Source of the DNA: Endocalyx cinctus
Taxonomy: Eukaryota > Ascomycota > Sordariomycetes > Amphisphaeriales > Apiosporaceae
Assembly (NCBI GenBank): GCA_001600455.1
Contig: BCKC01000002.1
Span: forward strand, 3,610,171 to 3,674,170
Direction of reading: 5' to 3'
DNA length: 64,000 bases
Made by a program: the position numbers and the translations under genes. Shown piece after piece: positions 21,934 to 35,611 of this stretch (positions within the stretch are counted from its first letter, which is position 1; every line of letters starts with the position of its first letter). Under the pieces are notes generated by a model. That model searched no databases. It saw nothing but the letters and a program-made list of their open reading frames with translations, and was not told where the DNA came from.

Positions 21934-24900
21934 TTACGCCTCTTCGATGATACCTTCGCCGCTAGCATCCTCTCTCCACTCACGGCTCTTGTCTGTCAAC
22001 CTCTTGACGCCGTTGACGCGTGAGGCCCAGAGACTCTCGATGGGAGTGCGGAAGGTAAACGCCCGCTGGCTGCTGATGACGCCGATCGCTTGCAGGACAG
22101 CCTTGCGACTGTCACGGCCGAAGACGGCCGGGTGGCTGATCCACTCGAGGCTTGCCTCGAGCTCGGCATCGAGAGCGGCGACGGTGGTTACGTCAACGCC
22201 GGCAGAGTTGTTAAGGGTCAGCCCGTCGTTCGATCGGGTGCGCGGCAAAGGCTGTGGGACACCATTCGCGTTGGACGAGTGAGCCGAAGCCGTTGGCGAC
22301 GGGGTGTGTTTCCGATCCGGCGTCGCGGAAATTGGAGAGGCATCCTGGCCCGGTTGAGGTGTGCCTGGGTTAGACTTACTACCCGGGAGAGGGGGGAGAG
22401 GTCCTGGGGGGACGGGAGGAAGACCGCCCTTACCAAGACCCTTCAAGATGGATCGGGTCTCGTTAAGAAGGGTATGCGCGCGATCATGCTGGCCTCTCGT
22501 AACCAGGGTCAACGCTCGCGTGAGCATATCTGAAGTGAGCAGCTCCATACGGCGCTGCACAATCTGCGGATGAGGAGGGATTGGCGGAGTGTTCTGCCAC
22601 GAAGATTTCTTCGAGCTACCCGTTGCCGGAAGCATTGTAATCGCCAGTAACGACGGTCGCGGGAGGTGCATCATCGTACCATCCCGGAGAATATCACCCC
22701 AGACTAGATCGGCTTGAATGAGAGGTAGTTCCTCTACCGAGACAGCTCTCTGGTCGTCGTGCTCTACAGGTCCTCCAAGCGCCTCCAAGCCAGAGACGAT
22801 CGTCTCCCAAGCATCCTGAGGCAGTTGCTCCTGGGACGAATTGTCGGGAGTGATGACAAGCTGTACGAGTATGTCCCGCTTGTCCCCAAATCTCAAGTCA
22901 CCCAGAGAGGCTTCTGCGTCGCGACCCGTTGCCCGTTTGGTAATTTGTAGCGCGCCGCTGATTTTGTGAAACTTGGCCGGCGAGCCTTCGGGCAGCTTGA
23001 GCTTCAATTTCACGTTCTGGTGCGAGAGGGATTGCATAGAGCCGAGACAGCCGGCTAAACACTCTCGTAGCATCATCCAGTCCTTGACATAGGTATAGGA
23101 AGCCTTAGTCCTCGAAGATAACTCAATCATCGTATCTGGCTTGTGAGTCATTCCCAAGCCGAAGGAGTGGATAGTAATCCTACATGAAGTTGTTAGCATG
23201 GAAATTATGAGCAATAAGATATTTTAGGGAAAAAGTTCTTACTTGGCAGCTTCTGCTCTGGAAACGACAAAGTCGACGCTGTCAGCATCAGATGTAGACG
23301 CGTCGCTAATGAGCATGATGGTTGCGATCGGGTTGTTGTATTTCCGTTGCATCAGAAGATCCATAGCAACATTGGCACCCTCCACAACGTCCGCACGGTG
23401 ACTCTTCTGTCCTACAGGCTTGATCGAGCCTAAGATGTTGTTCCACCCGTGCCAGGCCTTGGTGGTCATACCAACAACTGGTACGCCGCCGCCTCCTGAG
23501 CCGAAGGTCACCAAACCCATCCGATCCCGCTCGCCGAGAGTATTAACCATAAATCTCAGCGCATCCCTAACAAGGTTGATCTTAACACCCTGCATCGAAG
23601 ATGAAATCGGTACTACCACCACCACATCAATCGGTACATGGAAAGGTGCGTGTAGCATCTGGTGCTTGGCACCACCCATATTCGTGTAGTCGGTTGCTGC
23701 AGTAATAGAAGACTTGTGACCCCACGAAGAGGCCATCGACGAGACGCGTTGAACCCGCGTAGTTCGGCTCCATTCATCTTCATCAGTCTCCGAGGTCTCA
23801 GCTCGTTCCCGTTCGAAATCCGGACTTCTGACGGGCGATCCCTCAATGGCGTTGAGGTCGAGAAGTGCTTGTTGCCAAAGTTTGAGCTGGTTCCGATTCT
23901 CAAACCGAAGGTGGAATTGGGGCAGTTCGGCCACGGATAAACTTAACGTTAGGATGTTCTCGTCAACTACGAAATGATTAGTTTCCTGATCAAACTACGT
24001 TGGGTAGTTGCGTTTTGAGAGTTTATCAACTCACCCATACCAGTCTCTGCGACATCATTGAGATGCTTCTTAATTAGAATAGAACCCTTCAACGTGCACC
24101 GTGTAGTTTTCCGCGGCATTCCATTTTCGTCCCATTGTTGCTGGTTTTGGGGTATTTTCTTTTCTTTCACGCAAATAAGCATTTCAGCGAACAGAAAACA
24201 CTCGAGTTCCTGCCACGAAATCTTATCCTTTCCAACTCGCAGAGTACCGTAAAGTCGAAGTTTCCCAAACCTATCGAGTATTAGTTTAAAAAAGGCCATC
24301 ACATTTTTAATCATAATCAGCTCTTTACCTGTTAAAGTCCAAACCATGCCAGTTGTCGACTTTGTTTCGCAGAATCTCGGTCATCTCCGCGAGGACCTCG
24401 GGGGACTCGTACGGGTAGAAACGTGGTTGAGAGTTTCTCGGAGGCGACGGCGGGCGTTGGGGCGAGAATGCTTCTTCTACACGCATCTGTTGAGGAGCCG
24501 GGGTCACGGGGGCGAGATCTTCGGGATCGGGCCTCCACTTGTTATCGGGGACCTCTACTGTGATGAGACACGTTACAGTCTGCTGTTGTCGTGAGCGGGT
24601 GACGGTAGGGAACTCCGAGCGAACCGCGACGGAAGGAGGAGGGATAGGATTTCTCGTTATCGTTCTCGGGCTGGTCGGCGTCGATTCCATGGCTTGTACA
24701 TCGTAATCATGGCGACGGTGTTGCCCGCTTTGTGTTGTTTCCGGATACCCTGTGGAAGATGGCGCACCCGTTGCCTCGCTATCACTACGACCATGTCTCG
24801 AGGTGCCACCGTACCGATCATCGCGGCTATCCCGAATACTGCCCCGGGCGACACTTTCGCGACCGCTAGGTGCCGCGTTACGGCCGTGTGATTCCCCGCT

Positions 24901-25812
24901 GTTAGGTCTTCCATTGTGGTTATCCCAAGGGTTGGCCCCCGTGGTCGAGGCCGAAATCGATCTACTGTCGCTGACCGATGCAGAGCGCACCATGCTAGTT
25001 ATTTTCTCTGCGAGCGCGAGCGTCGTCAGCGTATGATTATCAACAGTCTAATCAACCCGCACGGCTGTACTTACCGATATCCAAAACATTGCCGCCGCGA
25101 CTTGTATCCAAATGCAAAGGCGCATTACATGTGGGACAGTATTGTGACTCGAACTCTCGGATGAACTCGTAAAAGCATGCTTCGTGAGAGACGTGCGTAC
25201 ACGAGAACTGAAGAATTCTCTCGCCTCTGAGGGTATGTTCTAACGGCTCTTCGCAGACGGCACACTCGCTACCGACGAATGTCCTCTCCCGTCGGTTCCG
25301 ACTCCTATCTGTATTCATCGCTCCGGATGCGACCGAGCCTTGACGCACAGTACTACTGGAAGTCGCAGAGCCTCTAGAGGCAGAGGAGCGATGGGATGGT
25401 GCTCGGTGAGGCGATGGTCGGAAAGAGCCGGCAGTCAGAGAATGATCTAATAAGGTTCGATAAGGTTAGCCATGCGACGGTAAGACAATAAAATTCACGA
25501 GCCGTGCGTGTCTCAACGGTATGTATACTCGAGCCACGAGGGAAGCGACGGTAGGGAGGTATGTAGATAGTTAGGTAGTGATGAAGTATATAAAAAAAAA
25601 AAAATAGCGGGGACAGGGAGATGGAATGCAGACTTACTCTTCTCAGGATAAGTAGGACCGTTACTATAAGAATTCCAATCGTCGTCCTTCTTTCGGAAAG
25701 AACGCAAGGAACGAGAATCTGAGGGGCCGAATAATCCCAACTGTAGCCTATGCTCCTTGGGACCTTCGGCGCCGGAAATTCCGTGATTCTTGGACGATGA
25801 TCGACTAAACAT
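21934..25812 (-). CDS. far1: RING-PH-VWA scaffold protein, Far1-like (mating MAPK pathway/CDK-inhibitor family)
   Basis: Six exons on the minus strand, 25812-25638, 25446-25075, 25007-24329, 24270-24035, 23966-23243 and 23179-21934 (TAA), join in frame to about 1143 residues. Most introns show CTAAC or CTGAC branch sites. Domain order: disordered N-terminus; C3H2C3 RING at about 120-164 (C-x2-C, CTHVSHEAC, CPTC); Ser/Pro-rich linker; PH-like domain at about 408-530, from RFGKLRLYGTLRVGKDKISW to the terminal helix with its conserved W (QLKLWQQALLDL); VWA domain at about 598-830; then a Pro-rich linker and a conserved C-terminus. This RING-PH-VWA order is that of Far1/Ste5-family scaffolds, which tether G-beta-gamma and MAPK components at the membrane. 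The MIDAS start reads PISSS rather than DxSxS, so metal binding is probably lost. Ste5-like versus Far1-like function cannot be decided from sequence alone. Confidence 0.8.
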
Positions 25813-26491
25813 ATGGTAATAATTGAGTGACGCAAGTAAAATACATACAAAGCGACGTTATCTATAAGCTAGAAAGTATTATAGAAGGAAAGAAGGCGGA
25901 AGGTGGGCAGAAAAGAGAAGGGGAGAAAAAAAAGAAAGTATGGAGTCCGAAACGTAGTTGACCCAGAGTCTTTCTTCCCCCTTGGAAGTATGTTTCAAGA
26001 TGGTAGTATTTTTAATGCTGGGAATCCAAGGCTGGAAAAGTACGGCGCATTGCTAGTACAAGCCCTCTGAAATGGGAGACAGGTTATCGGGTCAGGTATA
26101 TTCTGTTTTTTCGACTCTGCCACAAATTATATAGTCTCTATACGTATACGGTATATATGTGATGGATATGTATGTATGTTCGTGGGTGGGTGGTGGGATG
26201 TGTCGGATGCAAGCAGATGCAGTCCGTCAAGTAGGTTGAGGAATAACAATCTGGCAATCTGGAGGATGGATGATGGATGAAGAAGAAGGATGGGGAAGGG
26301 GGTGGGTTAGAATAGATTGAAAAAGGAAGGGTAAGGATATGTTGGAGTTGCAATGCAGCAAAACAACAAATCCACGGGATTAGATTGAGAGGAAGTATCT
26401 AATTTTTTTTTCTTTCCTTTCTCTCTCTTTCTCTCTCCGGGTAACCGAGAAAAACTTGACAATCCTATTAAAAAAAATAAAAAATAAACTG

Positions 26492-26519
26492 TGTAATGTA
26501 ATGTAATGTAATGTAATGT
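26492..26519. repeat. (TGTAA)5 microsatellite
   Basis: Five perfect TGTAA units plus a partial sixth, about 0.7 kb upstream of the FAR1-like start codon. No function evident. Confidence 0.9.
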
Positions 26520-29500
26520 TATGTATGTTAAGTACCTTAAAGAGACGAAAGTAAGAAGAAAAAGACGGGTATCCAAGATTTTAGTTCAATCCTTTTTAGT
26601 TTCATCTAGGAAATAGAAAAATATGTCAAGAGGGAAAAAGGGGGAAAAGTCTGTCTCCAACGTTTTTTGCCCTTTAGGATTTGCTTTTTATCTTATTTTT
26701 TTTCTTTCTTTTTTTTTTCTCCCCTCTTCTACTTCTTCCTATTCTTCTTCCCCAGTCAGCCCAAGTAAATTATTAGCTTAGGGTTGCTTATGTTTCTTTT
26801 TGGGATTATCGGTATTAATACTTCGTTATTATGACTGTGCGTGAGTACTGAGTAGTATTTGGTAAATGCAGTGTAACTCAAAGCCGCAGTATCAGTTATT
26901 ATATCTACTATATAACGAGTGTTTATACTATGTATATAAAGTACAGTATGTCTAGGCAGTTAAAAAGAAAAAAAAAAAAAAAAAAAAAAGAATAGCAAGA
27001 TTGTCGCAATGTTCAATTAATTCATAATCCCAGGATTAAGCTGGTAATAATATAATATGGGGGGCAGAGCATACCAAGTACATAATAGGAAGTACGTACA
27101 ACTACATACGATTATGATTATAGTCAAGGATGTCGTTAGTCTCAATACACTGAAGTAGGTTACTCTTTCAAAGAGTTTTTACCGAATCCCAGTACCCAGC
27201 TTGTCTAACGGCAAGGTACCCTTCTTAACGCCATACCCTTCTAAGAATTAAAGGATGATATGCGCAGTAGCGTCTACTCCAAGTACTGTACGATACACCA
27301 GAACACCCTATTACTCTATTTATTGCTATGTACTATGTAAGTATGTACCTACCTAGGTAGGTATTTATTAGTGTAGTGTACATAGCGTACGCATAGTGAT
27401 TGAGTGATATTCCTAATCTCTGCCTATTAATCTTCCCTGTATTTTATTTTTCCCAATCTCAAAATAAGGGAGTCAAGAAGAGAGGAAGAAACATATTCTA
27501 TATATTTTTGGATTAACAATAACCATGGTATTACACAAGAAACAATTTTTTCAATGTAAGTTTATCCTTGTGCTTTTTTTGGACTTTTCTACCCAATACA
27601 GCAGGGGGTGGTGATTAAAATCCATGTTGGATAATAACGATCCAATTCTACGAGGTCACATCTCATCTACAAGTATACCACTAAACCAAGACGGCGACTT
27701 ACTGCAGATCTATCGTGCTATGGTTCCCCTTAATTCACTTTTCATTAGATATACACTAGACAGTAGTGCGCATGAAAACATCAACTTAGAAAAAAAAAAT
27801 TAAAATATGATATGCGTAGGTCTTTTTATTTTTATTTTTTTTTCTCCCTCCCCTATTCTTCTTTATATCGAACTTCGGGCACGTCCAGATCTCATCAACG
27901 TAGATATCCTCGGTTTGCGGCGCACCAAATGTAAAATGTAACTGTGCTTCAAGATAGGCATGGTGTAATACAGAGAGCAGTGGACCTTGGACCGATATAT
28001 TACAACCTAATACACTGTACCTCTCAAGTCTAAATCGAGATTGTCCACCGTAACCGTTCCTCCGAATCAATGGAACACTATTCACCGAACGATACACAAC
28101 AGTACCGTTTTCCGTGTACTACTTACTACTTAATATACATATACACGCTGCGTACAGGTAGTATACATACTAGGCTAGTAGTTCGTATCGTGGAGACAAG
28201 AGTATATCACTTCTTCCTTTGTCGTGGTTTACGTATATGTGTACAATGTCTTTATATGTCTTATCCGTTCAGAGGAGGGCATTTGATATTAAGGCTCCTA
28301 CTTGGAGCATATGTATGTACTATGAAACACTCGTCCAAATGTTTGACGATTATGATAATTAATTTTTTGACCGTATGTGGATTCCTTACGAATACCCGGA
28401 ACTAGCAGGTAAAAAAGAACATGGATAACGCTAGTAGAATAAAGTGGTTAAATCATCCACTCGACTCAGCCACTATCAAAAATTTTGAGACGGCCCGGAT
28501 GTGGCTCAGTAGGATTTGTCCAGTGGCTTAATAGACTCGATCGAAACACCTTCTTTCTCGACCAATTTTGCATTGACGTCGAAGCGAGCGTTCCAAAGCT
28601 CAGGACTTTTGTTTGAGACAAGATAATAGTCACTACCAGACCACCTTACCGCCGTGAGACAAAGTGGCTGCTTCTACCATGCCAATTGAGCACGGGGCTT
28701 GGAAACGTCTTACATCATTTTCACTATTCAGCCCTTTTCTGTTTTTAAACATATTACCCACCTAACTGACTCGACTACGTACTATTTTCGGCATATTTCG
28801 AGGGCTCGTCAAAAAAAAAAAAAAAAAAAAAAAAGTCCTACGTTGCAAAATGCATATTATTAGGTCCAAAATGACAGTCTTGCCATCATGATCTGAAAAC
28901 TACCACGAGGCCACAGGGTCTAATCGACTCCTACTATATCGTATCTGTCTATTTGAGGGGGGGGTTCAGGTGGTAGGTATCGTAGGTATCGTAGTATCGA
29001 GCTTATGTCATCGGCTAAAAATAGGTGGTGCAGAAGGAAACATGGACATGCACCTGCGCGCACACCAGACCTTGATGAAGCAATGATATTCGTCTCGGCC
29101 AGTACGCCAACCGAGAAAATGTTACCCAGCACGCGTCTACCGCTACCAAAAAAGATTTTGCTTTTTTTTTAAGTGACAGGAGAAAAAAAAAAAAAAAGGA
29201 TGGATATTTAGAGAGTTCAATCAAGTCCGCCGACCTTCCTACCCTGGCCCGCATAGGAAAGTACCATACTTCCTATCAGCGTCGCCACAATTTATGTAAC
29301 TTGGCAACGATGTCATTGGAAGGGGAAGGGGAAGGGGGAAAGAGAGAGTCAATTAAAATACATCATATACACCTCATCAGCTGAAACGACGATTATACGT
29401 TTTTGCACGTGGCGAGCTAGATCGTGCAACGGCATTGATCCGACCAATTTGGAAGGACGAGTAAAAAGTAGGCGAGGAAAGATATGCCGTTTGGTCCCTG

Positions 29501-30196
29501 GACGTGGGTCATGTGTGCTGTCATCCCGTTAACCAGGTACGCTCGCTCGTTCAGCTAGTTCGTGTAGCGACTCGACTGCGAATACTCCGTAAGTCGCCGT
29601 CACTGTCACCGCGGTATCGTATACTAGATACGTTACCCGGGTTATTCTCACACCTTGTTCGCTGCACCGTACAGTAGTGTATTACAGGTACAGGTCCCCT
29701 TGCTCTTGATATAAACAGATCATCGTCGAGTTGATCCTTCTTTTGCCGAGCCGCGCTACTAGGGTAGTGTATATATACAATGTACATATAGTGTACTATA
29801 TAATTAAGGCATGAACGTGCTGGCTCGTTTAGGGTAAAACGTGGTGTCTGAAGCCCACACAAGCGCACATTTCATGAAATCAGCTTCTTTAAAGTGTGCC
29901 AGAAACGGTTTAGAGCTAGTCTCGGGCATCCCAGGTATATCCATTCTACACTAATCGATCATCCATTCGATTTCTTAAGCCTTAACTTTATTTCTCTGGC
30001 TTGGCTTTTCTTTGAGTATAGCTTCCGAGCCGTCAGGAACGGATCTCGATAGTTCTCCCGCCTACTCTTCGTACGAGTCGCGTTGATCCAGGGGCAGTTT
30101 ATCTAGCACCTCAGGCACGATATATCGAACGAAAGAGGTGTATGTGCGCGCGCGTGTATGTGGGGGGTGGAGATGGCATATTGTCACAATGAACTA

Positions 30197-30222
30197 TTTT
30201 TTTTTTTAAAAAAAAAAAAAAA
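30197..30222. repeat. T11A15 homopolymer palindrome
   Basis: Eleven T followed directly by fifteen A form an uninterrupted self-complementary tract in gene-free DNA. It belongs to the same class as the runs at 19791-19821 and 61662-61695. Confidence 0.85.
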
Positions 30223-31040
30223 GTGCGCAGAACATTAGTACATACTTACATTACGGTAATAATATAGTATAGTAGGTATTGACCGAAACTTATATCGGAG
30301 CATAAATTTGGCATATCGACCATCGAACCCCTCGGGAAATTTTTATGACATGCAAACAATTTCATGGCCTGGAACTGTGGAATTATCGTCGCGCAATTAA
30401 ACCCCTTGTTTAGGTTGATTGAGATGAATTGGAACTAGCGTAAGATAATACCAGACTTATTCATGCATTCAACCCTTTCTGAGGCTTCTACGTTATACAT
30501 TAGTAACATTACATAGATGGCGTTTCATGGGTATGAAAAACAAAAATATCAGCCCACGAATGCTCACGGAATTTGGTCCGAAATTATTTTCTCTTTACAG
30601 TAGTGTGGTTGTATGTGCACATTAGATGAATGATACGTACCGAGTTTCCGTCTCTTAATAGAGACTCAATAATTGAATGGATCCCCCGGTAACCCTTCAG
30701 AAATTGTAACGTAAAGACCATCATGCGACCCTACCGCAAGTCTTTTTTTTTTTTTTTTTTTTTTTGGTCGTAATAAATAATCTAGGGTCTCAGGGTGTCA
30801 CGCGCTGATCTGGGGATCATAAAGTCCCACGGTTTCAGACAAGCAACAGATTTGCGGTGGCAATTCTCGTTGTTACAAATATGCGTAAGGCTTTAAAATA
30901 ACCAAAAATAAGCTGAATGGGATTTTCAAGATTTCAGTAATCTATATACGTATAAGTATCACCATTGTGGAACATATCCATTCAACGGCATACGGAAAGT
31001 CCTACACTATGAAGATCTGCGTTAGTATCTACCCTCGATC

Positions 31041-31058
31041 AGTACGTGTACACGTACT
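31041..31058. repeat. Perfect 18-bp palindrome
   Basis: AGTACGTGTACACGTACT equals its own reverse complement with no spacer, in gene-free sequence. It could be a dimeric DNA-binding site or a cruciform seed. No adjacent gene suggests a role. Confidence 0.9.
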
Positions 31059-32220
31059 TCAAGAAGGAACTGTTCAAGACAGAATTCAAAATGATATCAA
31101 TTCGTCAGATCTACCTGTTCCCGCGAGGTCCTACACATGAACGGGCATAGGATGACGCTACGCTGTGGTTCACCCTCGAGAGAACCGATGGTGGCCAAAC
31201 CAAGGTCTTTATCCATTATTATCATCTAATGTTTTTGCGTTTCCAAGGTCACGGCATGTCTGTGCTAACAGTGTGACCCTTTTCCCTTGCCCTGAATCCA
31301 CAGGTTTTACTGGAACCGAATATTACGAAGATTATCGATTTCCAGATAAACGGTACGATAGTGGTAGTGCATTTTACGTACTTGTATATTACACTTCTAC
31401 AAAGTAACCGATAACCTTTGCAGGCCAAGCTTTGCAGTTAAGGTTAGTTACTAGCTGTAGATAAGCATCTTCATCTGAAAATCAACGAGCACGATATACA
31501 AAATGTACTTTCAAGTATGGATACATATATTCATTATTTGACACAATTAGTAACGACAACCCTATTCATTAAATCTGGTATAAGTTATCAGCGATACGCA
31601 TACAGAAGAAGATACGGGCGGAGCGGACCCCTGGGTTGTGCTTAAACCCCTCGACATTCCCGGCTACCTTACAAGATGGGGGAATGTGGACCTCTCGTCC
31701 TCAATCTTGACGGTGTGCTTTGCGATTTGTGGTAGCGGGAGTAACAGTTGCGTCACACGAATCCTTTTCGCACCGGAACCAAAGCGACAAAGTCCTTTTC
31801 GCTCGGGGAAAAGTAAACAAAGAACAAGTATAATAAAAACAAAGGGTTCATCACAACTCAAATTATGGTAATTAATTTCTAGCATCTCAAGTGATGGTTT
31901 TAGAGGAAATGTCCGAACACACGAAATACCAGGTACGCCCAAACTTTTGCCGTGGGTGGTTTTAGTCTGACAGAAACTCGCTACTTATCGACCTAGGCCA
32001 GCCGGGTTACCCTGCCCAGAATTTTTGCGCTTCTTTTCTTGACTCGGTTACGAGATGCGGTCTCGAAAAGCTGCATCCCCGCCCATAACCAAACCCCACC
32101 CCTTATTACAGTATGGTCACTTTACTTGACCCTGAAAATCCCACTTCTCCGCGACTTTATGGACTTTTCTTATACGTATAGATGCAATTCGGGTATTTAC
32201 ATATATGGTAGGTAATAGTA

Positions 32221-32254
32221 CTATGTATACTATGTATACTATGTATACTATGTA
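32221..32254. repeat. CTATGTATA nonamer tandem repeat
   Basis: Three full CTATGTATA units and a partial fourth. Simple tandem repeat in gene-free sequence. Confidence 0.9.
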
Positions 32255-35200
32255 GAAAGTCGTTAACCTTCCACCAAAAAGGGAAAAAAAAAAGGGTGTT
32301 TGAAGACCTGGTTGAATCCACTACGGTATACTGCAATATGAAAAACCCTACCATATACGTCATTCGGTCAAGAAGTTGCAAATCCCCATTTCAAAGGGAC
32401 TTCAAAACTATTCGGAAACGTTCCTAATATGGATAAGTTATACATAATACTATAATACTATGGTATATTGATAAATCGCTATATAGTTACATTGAACTAA
32501 AGTTCTGGGAAGAGAGGTCCTTTTTAGTACACGATATCCGTCGGACAATCCATTCTTCATTCCCACGTGTCGATTGATAAATAGTGGACGTCGCCACTCA
32601 AAGTGATGTCCGTTAAAGATAAGAACGGGGGGGTCAATTAGTATACTTACAAGTATACAAGTATGTAGAATGGAGATTCAAGGGTCCCTCGTCGCGATAT
32701 TGCCATATTCTACCTTTTTTGTTTCTGAATCTTGTCTGTCTTTTTTTTCTCTTAAGCAGCTAGATTTCTATACCCCTCCAATAATGCTTGAAACGGAAGG
32801 TAAAGAAAAAATAAGAGAGAAGGAATATGAACCTATCTCTTCCAAATCCTTCCTAGTTACTGACAGCGCAAGTAGTGTAGGTAGGGTCTAGACGCCTAAA
32901 GATCAAAACGATAGAAAAAAAAAAGTAATCACCCTTATTAGTTCTAGAAGCGATCAGCAGAGATACAATTCATCTAGTAGACTCGATAGGGGAAAAGAGC
33001 AACACGTAGTTCGAATTACTTACTACTAGTAGTCAATTATAGCTGTCAGTTAGTTAAGAGATCTGTTCCCCAATAAGGTTCGACGACTGACCGTGCTGAA
33101 CAACCAATTCCCCCCAGATTCTACATGAAACGGCGTCAGATCTCGCCAGCTCGTAATCTCCTCGTATAGGAGGTTACTCGCTACACTATACCGAATGCAC
33201 ATATAGGCAGGTATGTACAGTATGTCGTCTACGTATAAGCTAATGTACCGGTGTAGTATAACCAAGGTCGCAATCACACACCATCAAAGAACTCGCGGTT
33301 CCTTTGGTTGGTTTTTTTTTTTTCTAATATAATGAGGGGTGAGCTATATAAGACTCCTGTTATAACCATTCCCCTTCAACTACCTACATAATATATTATA
33401 TATCTACCTCTCTATCTCTCTCTGCTCTCGCGGTTTTACGCGATAATACTGGTTGATCCAACCTTTTTATTGTCAATCGGCTCCGCATTCCGTACCACTG
33501 CTACCGTACCAAAGGTTACAAAGAAAAATTGAAGTACCTGTTATCTATCCATATTCATTACAACCTAACACCGTGCTACCCTTACAACAACTGGCTTGCT
33601 GCTCGTAGATAATTCGCTGCTCGGTCGGTTCCAGCGGCAGGTACCGCATTTATTTTTCATGATGCGCCCGGTTAACCTTAGCAGGCAGACACAACTTTCT
33701 CATAAACCTCTCGTCCTAACCTACCCCAACTGTCCCCCCGCCTCCTCCAGGTGATATCCAACAGAGTACACTCTGTTTCGAGGCGGTGAGGCTTTATGGT
33801 TCGCGAGGTTACTTTTATTCCATCATCGTGCTTTTTTTTTTTTTTTTTGGTGAATGCAATGTCGCAGATAATTTTTCCCGATATTAACCCTACGCTACTG
33901 CTACCATCTACGAAGGTTACCTAAACCCCCCCTCAATCGCATAGAGCCGAACCAGTTATCGGTGCCATTGGGCGGGCTGTTGAACTCACGTGTGCCCTCG
34001 TAATTTATAATCGGATGTCAATTCCAACTGTACGTTAATATAATTATATCACAGAGTGACGAGAAAATAGTATTGTGCGTCGGAGATTAATTGACGACAT
34101 ATTTTGTTTTGTATGTTTCGTAAGCCTCTTTGTCTCGAAAGGGGAAATGGTTGGTTATCTAATTGAACATGGGTTTTAGAACAATAATCTTTCCTCCTGA
34201 GAAAAAGAAGATAAGAAAGTTAAAACCCTAGAATCGATCCGAGCCGTGACGCCAATCCGCGGGTAAGCAGGCAGGGCAGGCTAGCTAGCTGGGAGAGGAC
34301 ATTAGTATATACTTGTTATAGAATTATAGAAGACATCGTATCCCATGCAAGTCTACTACTGTAAAGAATGAATATAATATAAGTAGTCATCGTCGTCAGG
34401 TAAAGAAAGGAAGAGAAAAGAAAAGAAAGTAATTTCTGCGGGTATCACGCCTCTTGTCCTGTTCCTGGGCCTAGCTTACTGAATCCTTTAACGGAGGCTT
34501 GATGATGCTAGCTCACATGATAAGTTGTCCTTTTCTTTTCTTTTTTATCACGGTAGTACGGTTCGCACCGCGAATGTCAAATACAATTATTATTTGGTGT
34601 AGCTCTAAATTTGACGGGAGGAGGGTGATGGTAACGTGTAACACCTCTATCATAAGCGAGCATAACCACCACCAGTTAGATTCTTGTTCCCCCGTCTCAT
34701 CGGCGGACTCAGGTAGGTAGGTCTGCAGTATAACAGCTTACGTACCGTCTACTATATTTTTTATTTATACTTTTTTATTTAATTCCTTTTTCCCCCATTA
34801 GAACGGTTGCCCGTCACTGACGAATGAGCGTAGAGAAACGGCGTCCGAGTCTTTGCTGGGCCTCCTCCTTGCATCGTTCCTGATGTCATTTCATTTGTCG
34901 TCCAGGTTAGCGAGAGACGGCGCGTAAGTACGGTACGTTGCAGTTAAGAGGACGGATGGGATGTATACTAGGGTGGGAGACGAGAGACCAAAAAAAAAAA
35001 AAAGTGTACAATAACACCCATTTCATCCTTCGATCATTCACTCACTCACTCACTCGCGTCTAAGCGTTTTGGTGCAGAATCGGGGAATCGCTGATTTGGG
35101 GAGTTTTCCGATCTCTCTTCGTCTTCAGCTATTCTCAAACCCGCCACTTCCCACCAAGTCTTACCCAACCCTCCATCTCGTTTTTTTTTTCTTCCCTTTT

Positions 35201-35556
35201 CTGCCGCATCATCTGCATCGTATTCTGCCTACCTATTGGGCGTTCCATCAATAGCCGCCGCCTGCGCTAAGGTGACCATTACCCTCTTCCCACTTCATCT
35301 TACCTTGGGACTGAGGTAAGCGAAGCTTTTCGCGCACACGTACGTTCATGATGACGACTGAAATCCTTCTTACATCGCTTCGGAAAAGCTCGCACCTCAT
35401 ACGTATCCATTCCGTATATGCACTGTGGTTTGTTTTATGGGTGAGGATACTTCTCTCTCTCAATTTGGCATGTCAAGCTTCGGTAGGATGTGCGTTTCTT
35501 GGCGCGTTATTTAAGGAGGAAATGACACTGGTGTGGGTATCGTAAAGCTTTTCAAC

Positions 35557-35611
35557 GTGCTAAGTGTTCAGTGCTGGATGCTAGGTGTTGGGTGCTGAGC
35601 GCTGAATGCTG
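35557..35611. repeat. Degenerate GTGCTG-type minisatellite
   Basis: Imperfect repetition of a 7-8 base unit around GTGCTGR (GTGCTAA, GTGCTGG, GTGTTGG, GTGCTGA, GCGCTGA). The units differ by single bases, suggesting an old expansion. Confidence 0.6.

Noticed and set aside
25374..25850. 158-codon minus-strand frame with hydrophobic patches
   Set aside because: It runs through the first intron of the FAR1-like gene in another frame; the spliced frame accounts for the region.
28490..28560. tRNA-like sequence with a good A-box (GTGGCTCAGTAGG)
   Set aside because: No matching B-box, anticodon arm or acceptor stem follows at tRNA spacing.
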